DNA of 64,000 nucleotides, from assembly GCF_021129155.1 (NCBI RefSeq), contig NZ_JAJOMC010000002.1, positions 62,001 to 126,000 on the forward strand, in the 5' to 3' direction. Every line of letters begins with the position of its first letter. The first letter of the stretch is position 1. Both the position numbers and the translations under genes were made by a program. The DNA comes from Arthrobacter sp. AK04. Its GTDB lineage: Bacteria; Actinomycetota; Actinomycetes; Actinomycetales; Micrococcaceae. A model generated the notes under the pieces. The model was given only the letters and a program-made list of their open reading frames with translations, was not told where the DNA came from and ran no database searches. Below are positions 50,945 through 58,681 of this stretch, one piece after another.

Positions 50945-52402
50945 TCAGTTGCCGCGGCGGAGGTCGACGCCGAGGTCCAGGTCCTCGATGCGTACGGGCA
51001 GGGAGGACTCGAGGGAGCGGTTGCCGGCGATGCCCACCGAGACGGAGCGAAGCCCGTCCAGGTAGCCCGAGGGGCGGCCCAGCGGGTCCTCGCCCGGGCC
51101 GTTGAAGAGGTCGGAGAGCAGGAGCTCGTCGCCGCCGCCGTGGCCGCCTTCTCCGTTGACGATCGGCACTTCGTAGGCAGCTTCCCAGTGGCGCTGGACC
51201 ACCAGGCGTTCGCCGTTGCGCCGGATGGCGTCGTCTTCCTCGATGGGGGTGGCGCTGGGGTCCACCACGGTCTTCTTGTCCGTGCTGGACGTGACGGCGG
51301 CGCGTTCCACCACCTCGAGCTCGGCGCGGCCTTCAGTGCCGTTGATCGCTACCCGGTAGCCCTCCCAGGGGCTGTGGGCGTTCAGCGAGTAGCTCAGGCG
51401 GGGCCCGCCCTGGTACTCCACCACCAGTGCGAGGTTGTCCTCAATGGTGATGCCGCCGGTGAAGACGTCCTGGTCGCGGCGGTAGCCGTCGTAGTGCTCG
51501 TTGTCCAGGAAGAGGGCCTTGAGGCGCTCGTCCTCCCGAAGGTCAAGGGTGAACGGATCTTTTTCAGCGCTGGCGGGCGCATCGGCGCTGGGCGTGCCGC
51601 GCTCGGGACGGGGACCCAGGCCGCGCTCGGCGGCGTTCTTGTCTCCGTAGAACTTCAGGCCGCCGGAGGCGAAGACGCGCTCCGGGACGTCGTCAATCCA
51701 CCAGTTGACCAGGTCGAAGTGGTGCGAGGCCTTGTGGATCAGCAGGCCGCCGGAGTTCTTCTTTTCCCGGTGCCAGCGGCGGAAGTAGTCGGCGCCATGG
51801 ACGGTGTCCAGGACCCAGCTGAAGTCGATCGAGGTGACCTTGCCGATCACGCCGCTCTGGATAATCTCCTTGAGTGCGCTGTTGCGCGGCGAGTAGCGGT
51901 AGTTGAAGGTGACCACCACGTTGCGGCCGGTTTCGTGCACGGCCTGGGTGATCCGCCGGCAGCCTTCGGCATCGATGGTGAGGGGCTTTTCGACGACGAC
52001 GTCGGCGCCTGCGCGCAGTGCCTCCACGATGTAGTCGGCGTGGGTGTAGTCAGGCGTGGTCACCACGACGCGGTCGATGGTGTTGGCCTGGATGAAGGCG
52101 GTGAGGTCGGCGGGATCGAACGATGCGACCGGACCCGGCGCACCCAGTTCCTGGATGAGCTTCTGGTAGAACTCCACACGGCCGGGGTTCACGTCCGAGA
52201 ACGCGACCAGCTCGGCGGTGTCCGCGTGCTTGCCGAAAATGGCGCGGATGTACATTTCGGAACGCCCACCGGTGCCGATCAGGGCAATCCGGGCTTTCCC
52301 GCCCTGGCGGGCGGGCGCACCGGCGACGGCTGCAGCCTCGGTGCTGTGCGCGACTTCGGACGGGGCCTCTGGGGCGGAAGTCGACTCGGCTGTGTTGACC
52401 AT
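50945..52402 (-). CDS. Gfo/Idh/MocA family oxidoreductase (third paralogue, distinct type)
   Basis: 485 aa with an Ala/Glu-rich N-terminal tail of about 40 residues, Rossmann motif IALIGTGGRSEMY and the EKPLT catalytic segment. It differs clearly from the pair at 21093 and 42961: it has TFNYRYSPRNSALKEII and a long insertion carrying HYDGYRRDQDVFTGG. Members of this type oxidise or process pyranoses; the substrate is unknown. It heads the uronate operon, with three GAAANCG operators between it and the divergent LacI gene. The ATG at 52402 has an AAAGGGA site. Confidence 0.78.
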   Translation of the reverse strand: MVNTAESTSAPEAPSEVAHSTEAAAVAGAPARQGGKARIALIGTGGRSEMYIRAIFGKHADTAELVAFSDVNPGRVEFYQKLIQELGAPGPVASFDPADLTAFIQANTIDRVVVTTPDYTHADYIVEALRAGADVVVEKPLTIDAEGCRRITQAVHETGRNVVVTFNYRYSPRNSALKEIIQSGVIGKVTSIDFSWVLDTVHGADYFRRWHREKKNSGGLLIHKASHHFDLVNWWIDDVPERVFASGGLKFYGDKNAAERGLGPRPERGTPSADAPASAEKDPFTLDLREDERLKALFLDNEHYDGYRRDQDVFTGGITIEDNLALVVEYQGGPRLSYSLNAHSPWEGYRVAINGTEGRAELEVVERAAVTSSTDKKTVVDPSATPIEEDDAIRRNGERLVVQRHWEAAYEVPIVNGEGGHGGGDELLLSDLFNGPGEDPLGRPSGYLDGLRSVSVGIAGNRSLESSLPVRIEDLDLGVDLRRGN

Positions 52403-52486
52403 GAGGGGTCCCTTTCGAAGACTCAAAATCCGGCCGGTATGGGCCGCTGTTCGGTGAAGATCTGGTGCTTTTTGTGCCTAGCCTCA

Positions 52487-52498
52487 GAAAGCGTTTTC
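52487..52498. promoter_or_regulatory. LacI-type operator O1 of the uronate operon
   Basis: GAAAGCGTTTTC, CG-centred, 85 bp upstream of the Gfo/Idh start. Two identical or near-identical copies follow; together they occupy the 375-bp divergent gap, in which I see no other gene. Confidence 0.72.
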
Positions 52499-52562
52499 TC
52501 AGGCCGCTATATGAGTTGTATCAATCCCATCACTCATCCGTCAAGCACCGGCAGTGCAGGAA

Positions 52563-52574
52563 GAAAGCGTTTTC
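52563..52574. promoter_or_regulatory. LacI-type operator O2 of the uronate operon
   Basis: Second copy of GAAAGCGTTTTC. Centre-to-centre distance from O1 is 76 bp, suited to looping. Confidence 0.72.
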
Positions 52575-52640
52575 TGCCGATGGCAGGGCCCCGAGCGGGA
52601 AAGAGCGGGAAAATTGGCCGGGAAAAGTGGGAAAAGAAGA

Positions 52641-52652
52641 GAAATCGCTTTC
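52641..52652. promoter_or_regulatory. LacI-type operator O3, near the lacI gene
   Basis: GAAATCGCTTTC, 78 bp from O2 and 125 bp upstream of the regulator start. A TATATG sequence 10 nt downstream could be part of the regulator promoter, so autoregulation is likely. Confidence 0.68.
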
Positions 52653-52777
52653 CCGTCCCGTTATATGCTTTCACTCACTACATGCTTTGACTAGTACGCC
52701 GCCAGTCGGTTCGGATCCTGCCCTGCAATGGAACGGCGCCACCACCTTCAGCAGCGGCGCGAAGGAAGGGACCACGC

Positions 52778-53812
52778 ATGGTCAGGAAATCGGCATCAGG
52801 CCGGATCGGCATCGCGGATGTTGCCGTGAAGGCGGGCGTCTCGCACGCAACGGTTTCGCGTGTCATGAACGGCAACTTCACGGTTGACCCCGAGATTGCA
52901 GCCCGGGTCCGGGCGGCCGCGGCCGAGCTGAAGTACCAGCCCAATCCCGTGGGCCGAAGCCTGGCGCTGGGCAAGACAGACACCATCGGCATTGTTGTTC
53001 CGGACCTGGCCAACCCCACCTTCCAGGCAATCCTCCGCGGCTTGAGCCGGGCTGCCGCCCAGGACGGGTACCGCGTGCTCATCGCCGATTCCTTCGAGGT
53101 CTCCAGCGAGGAAACAATCCTGGCGGGCGAAGCACGCCGGCGGTGCGACGGCCTTGTCCTCTGCGCGCCCCGCATGAGCGACGCCGAACTGGAGGAGATT
53201 GCGCCGTCCCTCCGGCCGCTGGTCCTCATCAACCGCACCACGGCAGCCGCAGGGGTCCCCAGCTTGGTGGTCGACTATGGCCAGGGTGTGCAGGATATCG
53301 CCGAACACCTGGTGGAACTGGGCCATACCCGCCTCGCCTTCCTGGCAGGCCCTCCCCGCAGCGCCTCCAACAACCTGCGGCTGCAGGGCCTGGAGGCCTT
53401 CAAGGCGGCCCATCCGCAGGTGGAAGTCACCATGCTTGAAGGCGGCTCGGACTTCGATACCGGCCACGGCGCAGTGGACGCGGTGCTGGAGAGCGGCGCC
53501 ACCGGAATCCTCGCCTTCAACGACCTCGTGGCCATGGGACTGATGAGCGGCCTGCATGAACGGGGCCTGGACGTCCCCGGCGACATCTCCGTCACCGGGT
53601 TCGACGACATCCCCTTCGCCAGGTACACGACGCCGACGCTCACCACGGCGGCCGTTCCCATCACTGAGCTGGGCGAGCAGGCCTGGCACCAGCTGCGGGC
53701 CCTCATCCGCAGCGAGGAGAGCGACGCTCCCGGAAGCCGCTACCAGCCGAAGCTCGAGGTGCGCGCCAGCACCGGTCCTGCCAAGGCCGCCCGCACGGCA
53801 GTCCACGGCTGA
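52778..53812 (+). CDS. LacI-family transcriptional regulator
   Basis: 344 aa. HTH at about residues 10-32 (IGIADVAVKAGVSHATVSRV), hinge near LALGKTDTIGIVVPD, then the sugar-binding effector domain ending VPGDISVTGFDDIPFARYTT. A GAAGGAAGG site precedes the ATG. It is divergent from the uronate operon across three GAAANCG boxes and is the likely regulator of that class, including the orphan binding proteins at 25850, 36537 and 40444. Confidence 0.87.
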   Translation: MVRKSASGRIGIADVAVKAGVSHATVSRVMNGNFTVDPEIAARVRAAAAELKYQPNPVGRSLALGKTDTIGIVVPDLANPTFQAILRGLSRAAAQDGYRVLIADSFEVSSEETILAGEARRRCDGLVLCAPRMSDAELEEIAPSLRPLVLINRTTAAAGVPSLVVDYGQGVQDIAEHLVELGHTRLAFLAGPPRSASNNLRLQGLEAFKAAHPQVEVTMLEGGSDFDTGHGAVDAVLESGATGILAFNDLVAMGLMSGLHERGLDVPGDISVTGFDDIPFARYTTPTLTTAAVPITELGEQAWHQLRALIRSEESDAPGSRYQPKLEVRASTGPAKAARTAVHG

Positions 53813-53831
53813 CCACCCCCCTCCTGCCAGC

Positions 53832-53895
53832 GGACTTTTTGGTCGCGTATGACGACTTGAAGGGGCTCCAAGTCCTCATATCTGCCCAAAAACTC
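53832..53895. repeat. Palindromic element at convergent gene ends, copy 1
   Basis: An imperfect palindrome starting GGACTTTTTGG and ending CCAAAAACTC, overlapping the lldR-type stop codon. It shares the internal blocks CTTGAAGG and CATATCTG with the element at 60800-60862, in the same order and spacing. Probably also acts as a terminator. Confidence 0.6.
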
Positions 53896-54601
53896 AGGGA
53901 CGGATTGGTACAGTTCCTCCGGAAGCCAGCCCCGCCTCCCTGTAGTACCCCTCGATGTGCGCTGCCACCAGCTGTGCCGCGCGGTCGTCGTCATTCCTGA
54001 TGGCGGCAAGGATCTCGCGGTGTTCGGCCTTCAGGCGCGAGGCTGTTGCCTCCCAGTCCGGAAGGTTGGACGTCAGCTGTGCGGCGTACCGCTGGATGGA
54101 CTCGCGCAGGGAGCCCATCATCGCGCTGACCACGGCATTCCCCGCGGCATCAGCCAGCGCCAGGTGGAACCGGACATCCAGCGCCAGGAATTCGTCAACG
54201 TCCAATCCCCCGGCGGCCATCTCCTCCAGCAGCCTGCCGGCCGCCTCCAGCTCGGGCGCCTGCGGACTTGCCTTCGATGCCGCCCAGGACTCCAGGAGGA
54301 CCCGGGTTTCCACGATATCCGCCACCGGAAGGTGCTGCGTGGCAACGTGCAGGCGCAGCGCGGAGCCAAGTGCCGCCGTCGGATCCGAAATGACCACCGT
54401 CCCGGCGTCCGGTCCCGACCCCACCCCGGCCCGGACCACGCCCATGGCTTCAAGGATCCGGATGGCTTCACGAACCGATGTACGCGAGACCTTCAACTGC
54501 TCGGCGAGGGTGCGTTCAGCAGGCAGCCTGCCGCCCACGGTCAGCCGGCCCTCGGAAAGCTCGGCCTCGATCCAGGACAAAACAAGCTGGTGCGTACGCA
54601 T
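53894..54601 (-). CDS. lldR: GntR/FadR-family regulator of lactate utilisation
   Basis: 235 aa: winged-helix domain (RLPAERTLAEQLKVSRTSVR at about residues 24-43) followed by an FCD helical domain with conserved Asp and His positions (DVRFHLALADAAGN). It is divergent from the lactate dehydrogenase gene with two TGTGGT-ACCACA operators between, so it is the lactate-responsive repressor by context. I start it at MRTHQLVLSW (54601); the earlier ATG at 54634 lies inside an operator. There is no clear ribosome site, so the message may be leaderless. Confidence 0.84.
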   Translation of the reverse strand: MRTHQLVLSWIEAELSEGRLTVGGRLPAERTLAEQLKVSRTSVREAIRILEAMGVVRAGVGSGPDAGTVVISDPTAALGSALRLHVATQHLPVADIVETRVLLESWAASKASPQAPELEAAGRLLEEMAAGGLDVDEFLALDVRFHLALADAAGNAVVSAMMGSLRESIQRYAAQLTSNLPDWEATASRLKAEHREILAAIRNDDDRAAQLVAAHIEGYYREAGLASGGTVPIRP

Positions 54602-54618
54602 AAGGCCATGGTACTTGA

Positions 54619-54633
54619 TGTGGTCCAACCACA
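54619..54633. promoter_or_regulatory. FadR/LldR-type operator 1
   Basis: TGTGGTCCAACCACA: 6-bp perfect arms with a 3-nt spacer, 18 bp from the assigned lldR start. Confidence 0.75.
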
Positions 54634-54643
54634 TGGCCTACAG

Positions 54644-54658
54644 TGTGGTTAGACCACA
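54644..54658. promoter_or_regulatory. FadR/LldR-type operator 2
   Basis: TGTGGTTAGACCACA, same arms as operator 1, with its centre 25 bp away. It lies 42 bp upstream of the lactate dehydrogenase start. Confidence 0.75.
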
Positions 54659-54699
54659 GGAGGTCCCGGACGTGGACCTGCCGCCCAATGGAGGACGCC

Positions 54700-56034
54700 A
54701 TGACCCACACCATCCAGCCCAATCATCCGGAGACAACGCCTGCCCCGGAGGCCACCGATATCCCGGCAGCCGCACCCGCTTCCCCTTCGGCGGTTTCCGG
54801 AGTGCCGGCAGCCCTGAAGCGCCGGATCCCCAAGTACTCGGACCTGGCGCCGCTGATGCAGTTCAAGAAGCCCGAGTTCAGCAAGGAAGCCCGGCTCAAG
54901 CGGGCCAGTACCATCTGGGAACTCCGCGACATCGCCAAGCGCCGCACCCCGCAGGCACCCTTTGACTACACCGACGGCGCTGCCGAAGGGGAGATCACCC
55001 TCCGCCGCGCGCGGGAGGCGTTCCTGGACATCGAGTTCCGGCCCGGCATCCTGCGCAACGTCTCCAAGATCGATCTGAGCACCGAAATCTTGGGCAAGCC
55101 TTCCCGGCTGCCCGTGGGCATCGCCCCCACCGGCTTCACCCGGATGATGCAGTCCGAAGGTGAATACGCCGGTTCCCAGGCCGCCGAAGCCGCCGGAATC
55201 CCCTACACCCTTTCCACCATGGGCACCGCGTCCATCGAGGATGTGGCGGCCGCGGCACCGAACGGCCGCAACTGGTTCCAGCTGTACCTCTGGACGGACC
55301 GCGACCGCTCGCTGGAGCTGATCGAGCGGGCCGCCAAGGCCGGCAACGACACCCTCATGGTCACCGTGGATACCGCCGTGGCCGGCGCCCGCCTCCGCGA
55401 TGTCCGCAACGGCATGACCATCCCGCCGGCGCTGACCGTCAAGACCGTCCTGGACGCCTCCTACCGTCCTGCCTGGTGGTTCAACTTCCTCACGCACGAG
55501 CCGCTCACGTTCGCGTCGCTGTCCCGCTACACCGGAACCGTGGCCGACCTCATCAACTCCATGTTCGATCCCACGCTGACCTTCGAGGACCTGGACTGGC
55601 TGCGCGAAACCTGGAAGGGCAAGCTGGTGGTCAAGGGCATCCAGACCGTGGAAGATGCCCGCCGCGTGGTGGACCATGGCGCCGACGGCGTGGTCCTCTC
55701 CAACCACGGCGGCCGGCAGCTGGACCGTGCGCCCATCCCGTTCCACCTCCTCCCCGAGGTCAAGCAGGCCTTCACCGCGGACAACAGCGATGCCGCGATC
55801 ATGCTGGACACCGGCATCATGAGCGGCGCGGACATCGTGGCTGCCCTTGCCCTGGGCGCCGACTTTACGCTGATCGGCCGCGCCTACCTGTACGGCCTGA
55901 TGGCCGGGGGCCGGGCAGGCGTTGACCGCACACTGCAGATCCTGGAGAAGGACATGGCCCGCACTATGGCCCTGCTGGGTGTCAGCATGATCTCCGAGCT
56001 GACCCCGGACCACGTGCGCCTGCTCAACAAGTAA
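54700..56034 (+). CDS. lldD: L-lactate dehydrogenase (FMN, quinone) / alpha-hydroxy-acid oxidase
   Basis: 444 aa FMN-dependent TIM-barrel enzyme oxidising L-lactate to pyruvate at the membrane. The catalytic His and substrate Arg lie in [15 protein letters not shown] contacts in [12 protein letters not shown] and [12 protein letters not shown]. The N-terminal 40 residues are Pro/Ala-rich and probably disordered. ATG at 54700 has a TGGAGG site 5 nt upstream. It is under the control of the divergent lldR, and could use lactate formed from L-lactaldehyde in rhamnose breakdown. Confidence 0.92.
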   Translation: MTHTIQPNHPETTPAPEATDIPAAAPASPSAVSGVPAALKRRIPKYSDLAPLMQFKKPEFSKEARLKRASTIWELRDIAKRRTPQAPFDYTDGAAEGEITLRRAREAFLDIEFRPGILRNVSKIDLSTEILGKPSRLPVGIAPTGFTRMMQSEGEYAGSQAAEAAGIPYTLSTMGTASIEDVAAAAPNGRNWFQLYLWTDRDRSLELIERAAKAGNDTLMVTVDTAVAGARLRDVRNGMTIPPALTVKTVLDASYRPAWWFNFLTHEPLTFASLSRYTGTVADLINSMFDPTLTFEDLDWLRETWKGKLVVKGIQTVEDARRVVDHGADGVVLSNHGGRQLDRAPIPFHLLPEVKQAFTADNSDAAIMLDTGIMSGADIVAALALGADFTLIGRAYLYGLMAGGRAGVDRTLQILEKDMARTMALLGVSMISELTPDHVRLLNK

Positions 56035-56043
56035 AACCCAACC

Positions 56044-56095
56044 AGGTAGCAGTAAGTGTCGTTTTAAGCGCTCAGAACGACACTTACTGCTACCT
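56044..56095. terminator. Perfect 20-bp palindrome at convergent gene ends
   Basis: Arms 56044-56063 and 56076-56095 pair perfectly with a 12-nt loop. The right arm covers the arsR-type stop codon; the lldD stop is 10 bp to the left. A bidirectional terminator or repetitive palindrome. Confidence 0.68.
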
Positions 56096-56699
56096 ACTTT
56101 TTGCGGCCGAACTTCGGCAGGGTGGGGAGGTTCGCCAGGAGGTCGGCGGCCTTGGTGGCGGCCCGGCCCACGGTCCTGCCGATCTGCTGCGGAACGGTGT
56201 CGTCGCTCAGGGGCGCCGCGGTTCCGCCGGGAATGACGACGGCGGGACTCAGCTCGGCGCCGTCGCGCGCCAGGACGCCGGCGGACACAGCCTCCGCCGC
56301 CACTGCTCCGGCGGTGGCAGCTTCCTGGTCCGCCAGAGCCGCCTTGCCGGCGGTGCGGGAAGCCTGTTCCTGGCTGCTGCCAGCGGCAGCGGAGAGAGCC
56401 GGTGCCGGGGCGGCGGTTCCCACCGCCGGGGCTGCTGCTCCAACGTCCAGGGTTTCAAGCCAGGTGGCGATGCCCTCCAGCGGCTTGCGGTTGAGTGCGT
56501 AGTAGCGCTTCTGGCCCTGGGCCCTCATGCTCACAAGCTGGGCTTCGCGAAGAACTTTGAGGTGCTTGGAAATGGTGGGCTGGCTCGCCGCCAGTTCCTC
56601 CACCAGTTCGCCCACGGCCTTGTCTCCTGCGCGGAGGGAAACCAAAATGTCACGCCGGGTCGATTCCGCTATGACGGCAAATACGTCGTCTGTCACCAT
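56094..56699 (-). CDS. ArsR-family regulator with long Ala-rich tail
   Basis: 201 aa. Residues about 1-85 are a standard ArsR winged helix (AESTRRDILVSLRAGDKAVG, ASQPTISKHLKVLREAQLV, QGQKRYYALN). No metal-binding Cys cluster is visible, so it is of the SdpR-like rather than the metal-sensing type. The remaining 115 residues are Ala/Gly/Pro-rich low complexity ending in a basic FGRKK tail, unusual for the family. ATG at 56699 has a GGGAGG site. An inverted repeat upstream could be its operator. Confidence 0.82.
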   Translation of the reverse strand: MVTDDVFAVIAESTRRDILVSLRAGDKAVGELVEELAASQPTISKHLKVLREAQLVSMRAQGQKRYYALNRKPLEGIATWLETLDVGAAAPAVGTAAPAPALSAAAGSSQEQASRTAGKAALADQEAATAGAVAAEAVSAGVLARDGAELSPAVVIPGGTAAPLSDDTVPQQIGRTVGRAATKAADLLANLPTLPKFGRKK

Positions 56700-56720
56700 G
56701 CCTCCCACCCTAGCGACATA

Positions 56721-56751
56721 TACGCCGAAAGGCATCAACTATTTCGGCGTA
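56721..56751. promoter_or_regulatory. Inverted repeat upstream of the ArsR gene
   Basis: TACGCCGAAA and TTTCGGCGTA form 10-bp perfect arms 11 bp apart, 22 bp upstream of the arsR-type start. Autoregulatory operator likely; a control over the divergent membrane-protein gene is possible. Confidence 0.55.
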
Positions 56752-56850
56752 CCGGACGCCATTGCCCGGGCTCTCCAGCAGTGCTAGAACGGTTCCAGGG
56801 TTGCCCCGGGTTCCCGGGAAGCGGCCGGCGTGACTTGAGGAGTGGGTGGT

Positions 56851-57354
56851 ATGGATTTCCTCCGCCAGCAACTATTCAACATCATCGCGTTCGTTTTCCT
56901 GGGCCTCTTCGTCGCCGTGTGGGGCTCTGTGCTGCTGCGCGTGGGGTTCTGGGTGCCTGATGGCAGGACTGTGGCGCCGCCCCTCAATGGAGCCCTGGTC
57001 ACCGCGGCCGGCGTCCTGGCCACATCCTTGAGTTCCCTCACGGCATCTGCCCTGGGGTTTACCATCGCCGAGGTCCGCCGTGACGAGTCCGAGCAGGACG
57101 CCCGCCGGCCATCAGGTCCCGCAGGGCAGGGAAGCTCCACGGTCATCAATCCGTCCGACGTTACCGCCAGGCTGTCCGGGCGGATCGTCGCCGCCATCAT
57201 CGTCTACCTCGCAGTGGGCCTGGCCGTCCTGCTGCTCTGGCTCGCCAAGGGAACCGCGTCCACGGACCTGATCGGGGCCTTTGCCCTGTCGCTGCTGGGC
57301 TGGCTGATCGGCGCAGCGGGAGTGGTCTTCCAGACGGAGAAGCGGAGTACCTGA
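56851..57354 (+). CDS. Small integral membrane protein of unknown function
   Basis: 167 aa. Membrane segments at about residues 9-30, 48-70 and two close together at about 110-158; a charged cytoplasmic loop (EVRRDESEQDARRPSGPAGQ) in the middle. I recognise no family. ATG at 56851 with GAGGAG upstream; earlier in-frame starts add only two or three residues. It stands divergent from the ArsR gene and ends 11 bp before the convergent acuC stop. Confidence 0.68.
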   Translation: MDFLRQQLFNIIAFVFLGLFVAVWGSVLLRVGFWVPDGRTVAPPLNGALVTAAGVLATSLSSLTASALGFTIAEVRRDESEQDARRPSGPAGQGSSTVINPSDVTARLSGRIVAAIIVYLAVGLAVLLLWLAKGTASTDLIGAFALSLLGWLIGAAGVVFQTEKRST

Positions 57355-57365
57355 CAGGCACGGCG

Positions 57366-58577
57366 TCAGTCGAACCAGGGGTCCAGCCCGTGCAGCGGGA
57401 AGACGGATTTACGCGTTGCCATCACCGTACGGTCCACGGCGTCGTTGGGGTCGAAACCGACCTCCCACGACCGCCACCACAGCTCCACGTCGTCACTCAT
57501 CAGCGCCGGCGTCGAGGAGCCGAACTTGTCCTCCACATAGTCACGCCAGTCCTGCGGGACCGGCGTACGCAGCGGAACGGGCCGTCCGGCCGCGATGGCA
57601 ATCAGGTGGCTCCAGGACCGCGGAACCACCTGGAGGACGTTGTAGCCGCCGCCTCCCGTGGCAATCCAGCGGTTGTCGCAGTGGCGGGCTGCAAGGTTCC
57701 CGACGGCGGACGCGGCCTCCCGCTGCCCGTCAACGCTGAGGTTGAGGTGGGTGAGGGGATCCAGCCGGTGGGAGTCGCACCCGTGCTGGCTGACGATCAC
57801 CTCCGGCTGGAAGGCGGCCACCAATTGCGGGACCACCGCGTAGAAGGCGCGCAGCCAGCCGGCGTCCCCAGTCCCAGAGGGCAGCGCAACGTTCACCGCT
57901 GTCCCCTCGGCCTGCGGGCCGCCGATCTCGTTCGCGAACCCGGTGCCCGGGAACAGCGTCAGGCCGCTCTCGTGCAGCGAGACCGTGAGCACGCGGGGGT
58001 CGTCCCAGAAAATGCTTTCCGTTCCGTCACCGTGGTGCGCATCGACGTCGATATACGCCACCCTGCGGATGCCGCCGTCGAGCAGCTTCTGCACCGCAAG
58101 TGCGGCGTCGTTATAGATACAGAAGCCGCTGGCCCGCTCACGGGAGGCGTGGTGCATGCCGCCGCCGAAGTTAATGGCGCGCACGGCTGAACCGTCCAGG
58201 ATCCGGGTAGCGGACAGCAGCGAGGCTCCGGCCAAGCGGGCCGCCGCCTCATGCATCCCGGCAAAAGCGGGGTCGTCCTCGGTACCCAGTCCGCGGGACT
58301 CATCAGGCTGGCCGGGATCAGCGCTGACCTTTTTGACTGCGGCAACAAACTCGGGCGAATGCACGGACTCAAGTGCGGCGTCGTCCGCCACATCCGGGGC
58401 TTCCACCCCAACATGGTCCAGGTCGAACAGTCCCAGGCTGGACGCCAGCCGGGCTGTGAGGTCCATCCGCTCCGGCGCCATGGGATGGCCTGGTCCGAAG
58501 TTGTATGCGGTCATGTCAGAACTCCACGCCACCACCGTTGGGGGCGCGGGCAAGCTGAGACCCGGCAGGTATGTCAT
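57366..58577 (-). CDS. acuC: Acetoin utilisation / class II histone-deacetylase-like protein
   Basis: 403 aa of the arginase/deacetylase fold. Zinc and catalytic residues are seen in GGGMHHASRERASGFCIYND, IDVDAHHGDGTES and VSQHGCDSHRLDP. AcuC removes acetyl groups from acetyl-CoA synthetase and similar proteins in Bacillus; the same role is likely here. Start ATG at 58577 (an adjacent TTG at 58580 is in frame). Divergent from the potassium transporter genes. Confidence 0.88.
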   Translation of the reverse strand: MTYLPGLSLPAPPTVVAWSSDMTAYNFGPGHPMAPERMDLTARLASSLGLFDLDHVGVEAPDVADDAALESVHSPEFVAAVKKVSADPGQPDESRGLGTEDDPAFAGMHEAAARLAGASLLSATRILDGSAVRAINFGGGMHHASRERASGFCIYNDAALAVQKLLDGGIRRVAYIDVDAHHGDGTESIFWDDPRVLTVSLHESGLTLFPGTGFANEIGGPQAEGTAVNVALPSGTGDAGWLRAFYAVVPQLVAAFQPEVIVSQHGCDSHRLDPLTHLNLSVDGQREAASAVGNLAARHCDNRWIATGGGGYNVLQVVPRSWSHLIAIAAGRPVPLRTPVPQDWRDYVEDKFGSSTPALMSDDVELWWRSWEVGFDPNDAVDRTVMATRKSVFPLHGLDPWFD

Positions 58578-58681
58578 CAATCACAGGCTACCTGAGCGCG
58601 GCACCCCTCCTGCCCGGTCATGACGCATGCATTAGTGGTTTACTACTGAGGGAAACAGTTTCTACCGAGGAAAAGCCACAC

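Noticed and set aside
50333..52690. 785-codon plus-strand frame opposite the uronate operon
   Set aside because: It crosses two well supported genes and the operator region; composition is that of an antisense frame (Val/Gly/Arg-rich, no family resemblance).
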